The notes under the pieces are model-generated. The model had not been told where the DNA came from. It saw only the letters and a list, made by a program, of their open reading frames with translations, and searched no databases. From positions 1 to 32,795 of the forward strand of contig NC_012166.1 in assembly GCF_000170955.2 (NCBI RefSeq): a stretch of DNA of 32,795 nucleotides. The letters are read 5' to 3'. The translations under genes were made by a program, and so were the position numbers. Source of the stretch: Borreliella valaisiana VS116. GTDB taxonomy: Bacteria > Spirochaetota > Spirochaetia > Borreliales > Borreliaceae. Of this stretch, positions 27,027 to 32,795 are shown in pieces. Every line of letters starts with the position of its first letter. Within the stretch, counting starts at the first letter, position 1.

Positions 27027-27187
27027 TAGGGCATGTTTTTCATATATTTAAAGTGCCCTTTATAGTTATTAGATATATATCTAAAATTGTAAATAAAGAA
27101 AAGAAAGAAGTTAAATATAATAAATTTTTTGAATTGGCCGCTTTTAATTCAGCTAAAGTTGTGCAAGAAATTTTAAGAACCCTTTAA
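27012..27187 (+). pseudogene. Second MTAN-type fragment, opposite strand
   Basis: The frame EGTAIGHVFHIFKVPFIVIR continues with SKIVNKEKKEV and AAFNSAKVVQEILRTL to the stop at 27185-27187. It corresponds to the last third of a Pfs/MTAN protein of a different subfamily than the neighbouring relic. The catalytic-loop Asp of the SD motif is Lys here (ISKIV), so even an intact protein would be doubtful. The start is missing. Confidence 0.78.
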
Positions 27188-27355
27188 TAGAAGAAATATA
27201 AATAAACAAGTTACACATGAATATACGGATGCTATAATGAACATAGTGTCTGATATTCCATACATAGTTTTATTATAAAGTAAATATAGAGAGAGGGGCA
27301 AAGTGTTTATAAATAACGAGAAGGGATAATTAAAAGCTTATTAATAAGTTATTTG

Positions 27356-28372
27356 TTACTTGACTTTCTTATAAATAGCACTTAACTTATCAATAGCTTT
27401 AATCATATTCTCTACTTCGCTTCCTTTTTTATTGCTAGCAAACATTTTTGCTCTTTTAAACCCCGCATCTTCAAATCCACTTGTCATACCAGAAATAGTA
27501 CCTACAATAACATCAACAGCATTATCTCCTTTATCTCCATTAGCATACTGCTTAGCAGCAACATTAAACTCATTAATAGCTTGCTTAAATTCGTTACAAG
27601 ATAAGCTAGATGTTACAGCAACAAAAGCATCAGCATAAGACAGACAAGCTATCTCAATAGTTTTTTTAATAATAGGAAGAACACTTCTAGCTATTTTTAA
27701 ATGGTCTACGTTTTTTTTCTTTTTCTCTGCAGTCGCACTTTTAGCATCTGTATAATCTTTTACTGTCTCTATTTTATTTTCAGCTTCACTAGCTTGCTCT
27801 ATAGCTTTCCTATACTTCTCTATTGCATCTTCTAAAGTGGCGTCCTTATAACTAGAAACAGCACTCTTGAGTATTTTGCTAAGCTTAGAATACTCTTCTT
27901 CTAGTTTATTTTTTTTTAGTTCATCAAGAGCTTTTTTACGAATTTCAGAAGGCCCTGTACTAAAACATCCAATACTATAATCACCACAACTGCCATAGGT
28001 ATTAATGGTGCCATAAGATCTTGTATATTTGTTATAAATAGAATCTAGACCAGATTGATATTTTTTAGTTTTGCTAAAAAAATCCATAAGCTTCTTATTG
28101 TCTTCTTCGGTTAATTTATCTTTACTAGTGACAGCAGGGGCATCAGCAAGCATTTCAGGGATACTCTTGTTTTTTTTAGCTTTGCCTGTAGTATCACTTG
28201 TATTTTCCTCTTGCTTACCTGAAGAAGTAGCTATTCTTGAATGACTAATTTTGTTAGCAACATCAAGTAAAGAAGCACCTTCTTTGCTTGCGCCAGAATT
28301 TCCAAAAAACTTGCAGGACACAAACAATATTGTTGTTAGCAGTAAAATATACATATTGTTTCTTCTCATCAT
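27356..28372 (-). CDS. Surface lipoprotein, paralogue 2
   Basis: The protein has 338 residues with lipobox FVSC (lipidated Cys 20). A Ser/Lys/Thr-rich tether leads to LTEEDNKKLMDFFSKTKKYQ, then the conserved cysteine segment GSCGDYSIGCFSTGPSE, a helical coiled region, and a carboxy part with AVDVIVGTISGMTSGFEDAG. It shares this architecture with the protein at 24402-25472, with strong similarity in the middle and end. Transcription is towards paralogue 1, so the two genes are convergent. A 288-base part of its middle is duplicated in inverted orientation at 28648-28935. It is probably a surface antigen; the family name is unknown to me. Confidence 0.82.
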   Translation of the reverse strand: MMRRNNMYILLLTTILFVSCKFFGNSGASKEGASLLDVANKISHSRIATSSGKQEENTSDTTGKAKKNKSIPEMLADAPAVTSKDKLTEEDNKKLMDFFSKTKKYQSGLDSIYNKYTRSYGTINTYGSCGDYSIGCFSTGPSEIRKKALDELKKNKLEEEYSKLSKILKSAVSSYKDATLEDAIEKYRKAIEQASEAENKIETVKDYTDAKSATAEKKKKNVDHLKIARSVLPIIKKTIEIACLSYADAFVAVTSSLSCNEFKQAINEFNVAAKQYANGDKGDNAVDVIVGTISGMTSGFEDAGFKRAKMFASNKKGSEVENMIKAIDKLSAIYKKVK

Positions 28373-28647
28373 TAATATCCCCTTCTTCTCTTTAGTTATT
28401 GATTATCCAAATATTATCTTATTATAAAGCAAATATAGAGCAGAGACAATAATTTTAAATTTATTTGCCATACTTGTTTTAAAAACTGTACTTTTATTCT
28501 TTATTGAATTTATCATAATTTCTCCCATATATATTATTAACGATAGGATCAATGTTTTGTAATATACATTCTAAATCATTTGATAATAAACCAAGTAACA
28601 AAAAAATAACAATGGGGGAAAAGAAGTTGAGAATAATGTTTAATAAG

Positions 28648-28935
28648 ATGCTTATGGATTTTTTTAGCAAAACTAAAAAATATCAATCTAGTCTAGATTC
28701 TATTTATAACAAATATACAAGATCTTATGGCACCATTAATACCTATGGCAGTTGTGGTGATTATAGTATTGGATGTTTTAGTACAGGGCCTTCTGAAAAT
28801 CGTAAAAAAGCTCTTGATGAACTAAAAAAAATAAACTAGAAGAAGAGTATTCTAAGCTTAGCAAAATGCTCAAGAGTGCTGTTTCTAGTTATAAGGACGC
28901 CGCTTTAGAAGATGCAATAGAGAAGTATAGGAAAG
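28648..28935 (+). pseudogene. Partial inverted copy of paralogue 2
   Basis: It encodes LMDFFSKTKKYQSSLDSIYN through the cysteine segment and KSAVSSYKDAALEDAIEKYR, nearly identical to the minus-strand gene at about 27805-28092 but with a handful of substitutions (G/S, I/N, T/A and others) and one base lost near 28836, which causes a frameshift. It has no signal peptide or carboxy part. A frame with an ATG at 28552 reads into it but has no lipobox. After 28935 it joins an unrelated frame (AHKLGSVLKKSV ... TSSSCNELANKV) that ends near 29069. Confidence 0.85.
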
Positions 28936-29269
28936 AGGTTGGCGCACAAGCTTGGAAGTGTTCTTAAGAAATCTGTTTCAATGAAAATTATTCTAATATC
29001 TAATAATACTTCTTCTTCTTGTAATGAACTAGCAAATAAAGTTACAGTATACTTTAAAAAAAATTAAAAAATAGCTTCAATAGTTATAAAGTAAAAGAAA
29101 ATAAAAGATATGGGTTTTTTATTTATGCTAATTTTGATAAAATCAATTTGTATGTTTTCTTTATATGATTAAGGCGAGCAATGAATAGTCCATAAGTAAT
29201 AGTTTGAGCAATTAAGTTAGAAAACTCATTGATAGAAAAGTTATCATTTTAAATATTTTCTTTTAGTAT

Positions 29270-29872
29270 GATATAAGTTGCAATCAAAGTATTTGTTTTT
29301 TAGAAAATACACTCGGTTTTAAGTTTCATTCTATCAATTCTTTTATCGTCCTTGTTATATCTCAGATTAAATATTAAATTCCCAATGGCAAAATTCAAAA
29401 TAATCCATTTTAGATATTTTTTTTAAAAAATAGTTTAGTAATATTAAACTTCATGTCTTTTTTTTATAAAAATGAATAATAAAGAGCCTATATTTAAAGA
29501 ATATAGATAATCTTGAAAAACCCTCACAAGATGTAAAAACTAAGCATACTAATATAACTAATTTAGAAAATCTACTTAATGCCTTTAATAAAATTAAAGT
29601 ATTAGTACTCAACATAAGGCAAAGTGAAGTAAAAATAGGAGATTGAATCACATGATTATGTATTTAAAACAAATGAAAGTATAGTAGGCTATATTGAAAT
29701 TAAGGAAATTAAATAAACCCTATTTAAATCTGGTCTTGAAAAACTAAAACTTATTATTAATAATACTAAAATAAATAATGTTATAGGCGTTTTTAGGAAT
29801 TTTTTAGTGTTGTACCTCAGCAAATTTAAAAAATAGAAAAGCTTGCTAGTTTTCCTTCACATATAGTTCAAC
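29270..29872. repeat. Internal, rearranged copy of the terminal repeat
   Basis: Bases 29270-29365 match the outermost 95 bases of the left end in the same orientation. Bases 29445-29872 match the inner part in the right-end orientation. The outer segment is therefore inverted relative to the inner one. It is more diverged than the two terminal copies are from each other. Confidence 0.8.
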
Positions 29873-30013
29873 ATTAAAAAATATTAATATCAATAATATA
29901 TATGGACCCTTCTCAAGAGTCGATATAAACAATTAACTTAAAATTCTTTAAGTTTTTAAGCTTCTAATTCTGACATTGTACTTTTGAAAAAGCCTTATGC
30001 AGTATCAATACCA

Positions 30014-30370
30014 TTACTGTAATAAAAAATTAATGTATAATTGATTCTCCATATATTCTAGTGTTCGTTCTTGTTTTTGACTTAAATTGGGGAATTTTTT
30101 TAAATTCAATGATGAAAAGCTTGCAAGTGTGTAGTCATTAATAGATTTGAGTATGACATGTAATTGTTGAAGGAATTTTTTCACGTTGCCATTTTCAAGT
30201 TGAGCAAATAAATTTTCTATATTATTATCATCACAATCACAATTAAGTCTTTGATTAAGCTTATTTTGCAGGTTATAGGATCTGGGTTATCTTTCTTTAT
30301 ATTTTATAAAAACTCTTTTTTTGATTGCTTTAAATTTTTTGAATACTGTTTATTTTGAACCAAGTCCTTG
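30014..30370 (-). pseudogene. Carboxy-terminal fragment of an unknown helical protein
   Basis: On the minus strand one frame reads NIENLFAQLENGNVKKFLQQ, LHVILKSINDYTLASFSSL and KKFPNLSQKQERTLEYME, and stops at TAA 30014-30016. A second frame just upstream (SKNLKQSKKEF ... KKDNPDP) probably belongs to it through a frameshift. The sequence looks like the helical end of a Borrelia lipoprotein, but I cannot name the family. Confidence 0.5.
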
Positions 30371-30440
30371 AAGAATGTGGGTGGGGAGCTTATGTTTGAT
30401 TACAATAAAAACTACCAATAATATAATAGGGGTTAAAATT

Positions 30441-30900
30441 ATGCGCAGTAAGAATATTTTTATTAACTCAAAAATTAAACCATCATTGCTAACGCTATCA
30501 TCAGATGATGAATACTTTTTGCCTTTAGTTAATAAACTTTATATTGAAAATTCTATTCCACTTATAAATAGTGGATATCTTAATGATTTTTCGGTTATGG
30601 TCCATTTTATATTCCAAATATCTCATCTTGCTACTACTGTACTGAAAATAGGAGTTATAAAAAAGTCATCATCTTCTAAATTAGAAAGTAAAATAATATT
30701 AGTAAACAAAAACTATTAAGCCCTTTCTTTCTTTAGTAATAATTCAGTTGCATCGGGTATGAGTTATTATTGATATTATGTTTTATTTTGACAATAAATA
30801 TGAAAAAATTAATTTTTTAAATAAACAAATTGGTATTAGTAATCATAATTTCCCATTCCATTTCATTAATATTTTAAAAAACAAATTCTTCAAATATAAT
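30441..30900 (+). pseudogene. ThiF/E1-like (MccB-type) adenylyltransferase, C-terminal relic
   Basis: Three frames join into the second half of an E1-superfamily enzyme: YFLPLVNKLYIENSIPLINS, then GYLNDFSV; after a one-base loss near 30597, GPFYIPNISSCYYC with the CxxC zinc pair at 30629-30640; then NNSVASGMSYYDIMFYFDNK. These match the family pattern of an INAGY-(V/L)-ND-x-(A/S)-V core, a GPxxxP turn, a CxxC zinc site and the N-S-x-x-A-S helix. ThiF/MoeB/MccB proteins adenylate the carboxy end of a small protein or peptide. The ATP-binding GxGxxG half is not found upstream. The MFS gene follows directly. The family call is firm; the MccB subtype is inference from that neighbour. Confidence 0.72.
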
Positions 30901-30904
30901 AAGA

Positions 30905-32087
30905 CTTGTGATAGAAAGGAAACATCAAAGATATTATTTTTATTCATTATTTTTGTCAGAGCTTGCAAGAACATTGTTCCATGCGGTATTAACTATTATT
31001 TAAATAAACAAAGGTTTATCACTAAAAAATATTGCTATAGTACAAATTTGCTATATGGCAGCAATTATTATTTTGGAATTTCCATCAGGTATAATATCAG
31101 ATATTTTTGATAGAAAAATTGTTTACTTAGTATCAATTTTTCTACTAATGATTTCTTATTTTATTGTTTTTAAAGCTTCTTCATTCGTGCTTCTTTGTGT
31201 TTCATGGTTTATATATGGGATGTCAGCTGCCATTAACACCGGTACAATTGATATTAGTTTTACTAAACTATACCAAAATAGTTCAAAAAAGCTAAAAGCT
31301 TTCATATCATTTGTAAAAATGCTACTAAGCATTAGCGCTATTTTAGTTGGATACATCGGAAATGTACTATATTTGTATATCAATATCAGATTGTATCTTA
31401 TTTCATTATTAATATATTTAATATCTTCTTTAATTACAATTTTTTTTATACCAAATGATAAAAATATTGATCACAAGCTCAATAAAGAAGATTTAATTTC
31501 ATATCTTATAAAGTTTAAGAAAAAAATAATAACATTATTAAAATCTAAAGAACTTTTAGAGTTATTTAGATTTTAAATAGCGCTATTCAATTTTTTTATC
31601 AACCTTTTTATTTATACTGGCAAGCAATTTTTATTGATAAAAATATATCTATTAGTATATTTGGATTCGTATATGTACTATTTCGCTTATCAGATATTGT
31701 GGGGCATGGACATTTAAAAAAAATAAACATTCAAAATATGATATTTATGTTATTTTAACTATAATATTTTTATTATCAAGTTCTATAAAAATAGTTTCAC
31801 ATATTTACATATTTATTACTATAATTATATTTTTAGTAATTTTAATTTCTATTTATTCTAATAATTTGGAATTCTTTTTAAGAAAAAATATAGATTCAAA
31901 GGTTTTAGGAACTATAACTTCTATTAATAGTACAATATCTCGTATATTTTCATTTTTAGCGTTAGCTATATGTTCAGTTTTAACTAATTTTACAAGTGCT
32001 ATAAATACATTTGTTTTATTAATACTTATTTTTTGTACATTATCTATTGCTGTGACATATAAATTTAAAAATAATAGAAAAAGCTAA
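30905..32087 (+). pseudogene. MFS transporter pseudogene
   Basis: Joined frames give a typical 12-helix transporter of about 390 residues: ILFLFIIFVRACKNIVPCG (helix 1); frameshift near 30995; NKGLSLKNIAIVQICYMAAI; the MFS loop 2-3 motif PSGIISDIFDRK; YGMSAAINTGTIDIS (helices 4-5); a stop at 31574-31576; QFFYQPFYLYWQAIF; a further shift near 31705; and intact final helices ending with KFKNNRKS at 32087. At least three lesions are present, so no transporter is made. It lies just after the ThiF-like relic, as an exporter for a modified peptide would. MFS proteins are rare in Borrelia plasmids. Confidence 0.8.
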
Positions 32088-32128
32088 GAAATAGATATGA
32101 TTAATATACTTCTTAAGTAAAGGACATT

Positions 32129-32152
32129 AAAATACTCATGTAAGGTATTTTT
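32129..32152 (+). terminator. Possible terminator after MFS pseudogene
   Basis: AAAATAC and GTATTTT form a 7-bp stem with a nine-base loop, followed by TTT. It is weak but suitably placed 40 bases after the last frame. Confidence 0.4.
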
Positions 32153-32228
32153 TAATATTTATTAAATTCATTTAAAGTAGATATTATATTATCTATTTCT
32201 TTTTGTTTATTAACTGTAAAATTAATTA

Positions 32229-32795
32229 TTTTAGAATAATAAAAACATCTATTTTAGATAAACTATATTTAAAAAATTAAAATATAGTTTACTGATAATT
32301 AAGCCACATATTTTTTATATTCATAAAAATGAATAATAAAGGGTTTTTTTATATTCATAAAAATGAATAATAAAGGGTCTTTATTTAAAAAAATATAGAT
32401 AATCTTGAAAATCCCTCACAAGATGTAAAAACTAAGCATACTAATACTTTACTTTTATTAAAGTATTAGTACTCAACATGAGGCAAAGTGAAGTAAAAAT
32501 AGGAGATTGAATCGCATTATTATGTATTATAAAACAAATGAAAGTATAGTAGGCTATATTGAAATTAAGGAAATTAAATAAACCCTATTTAAATCTGGTC
32601 TTGAAAAACTAAAACTTATTATTAATAATACTAAAATAAATAATGTTATAGGCGTTTTTAGGAATTTTTTAGTGTTGTACCTCAGAATATTAAAATAGAA
32701 AAGCTTACTAGTTTTCCTCCAAATAGAATAAGGACGATAAAAGAATTGGTAGAAGGAAACTTATAAATGAGTGTATCTTCTAAAAAACAAATGCT
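32229..32795. repeat. Right terminal inverted repeat
   Basis: This is the reverse complement of 18-551. It carries a decayed frame visible as VGYIEIKEIK, GLEKLKLIINNTKINNVIGV and IEKLTSFPPNRIRTIKELVE, ending at TAA 32764. It then shows ATGAGTGTATCTTC, the start of another frame cut by the window edge. No telomere consensus is visible. Confidence 0.88.
32311..32377 (+). repeat. 34-base tandem duplication in right terminal repeat
   Basis: The unit TTTTTTATATTCATAAAAAT with GAATAATAAAGGG is present twice in tandem (32311 and 32345). The left terminal repeat and the internal copy have one unit, so the duplication is recent and specific to this end. Confidence 0.85.

Noticed and set aside
24402..28372. 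vlsE-type antigenic variation locus
   Set aside because: The proteins lack VlsE composition and the 17-bp direct repeats, and only one partial donor is present.
1..32795. tRNA, rRNA or transposase genes
   Set aside because: No cloverleaf, rRNA core sequence or intact or recognisable transposase was seen on either strand.

Overview
The window looks like a nearly complete linear plasmid of a Lyme-group spirochaete (Borrelia burgdorferi sensu lato). The evidence is very AT-rich DNA, several short-signal lipoproteins, a four-gene Borrelia plasmid replication/partition cassette (families PF57, PF50, PF32, PF49), and the lp25 marker genes pncA (nicotinamidase) and bptA (persistence in ticks). The gene order pncA-PF57-PF50-PF32-PF49-(BBE17-like)-bptA matches what I remember of the lp25 core of strain B31. 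The species cannot be set from this sequence alone.

Layout. (1) 1-551 is a left terminal repeat. Its inverted copy closes the window at 32229-32795, and a third, rearranged copy lies at about 29270-29872. (2) 562-11230 and 11405-21900 are two direct, near-identical copies (A and B, offset about 10.84 kb) of the whole lp25-like core. Each holds a conserved hypothetical gene, pncA, the partition cassette, a BBE17-like secreted protein, bptA, a small putative DNA-binding protein on the minus strand, a hairpin-rich control region, a lipoprotein of about 330 residues and a fragment of a methylthioadenosine/SAH nucleosidase (MTAN). (3) 21900-29100 is accessory sequence: a short lipoprotein, an orphan PF49 fragment, a third (inverted) relic of the conserved hypothetical gene, two divergent paralogous lipoproteins with a partial inverted third copy, a probable type IIG restriction-modification fragment and two more MTAN relics. 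(4) 29100-32230 is decayed DNA. It includes the carboxy-terminal half of a ThiF/E1-like (MccB-type) adenylyltransferase directly followed by a frameshifted MFS exporter.

How the parts fit. The two core copies have decayed in a complementary way. Copy A has a dead pncA but intact BBE17-like and lipoprotein frames (the latter 11 residues short). Copy B has an open pncA frame without a standard start codon, an intact DNA-binding protein and the better lipoprotein promoter, ribosome site and carboxy terminus, but a broken BBE17-like gene. The partition cassette and bptA are open in both copies. The molecule therefore carries one usable set of lp25 functions spread over two copies, plus two almost identical partition systems. 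A long inverted repeat just after the cassette is intact in A and degenerate in B, which could mean only one replicon is active. The most unusual item in the accessory part is the ThiF-MFS relic, which suggests an ancestral peptide-nucleotide (microcin C-like) or related modification/export cassette in Borrelia.
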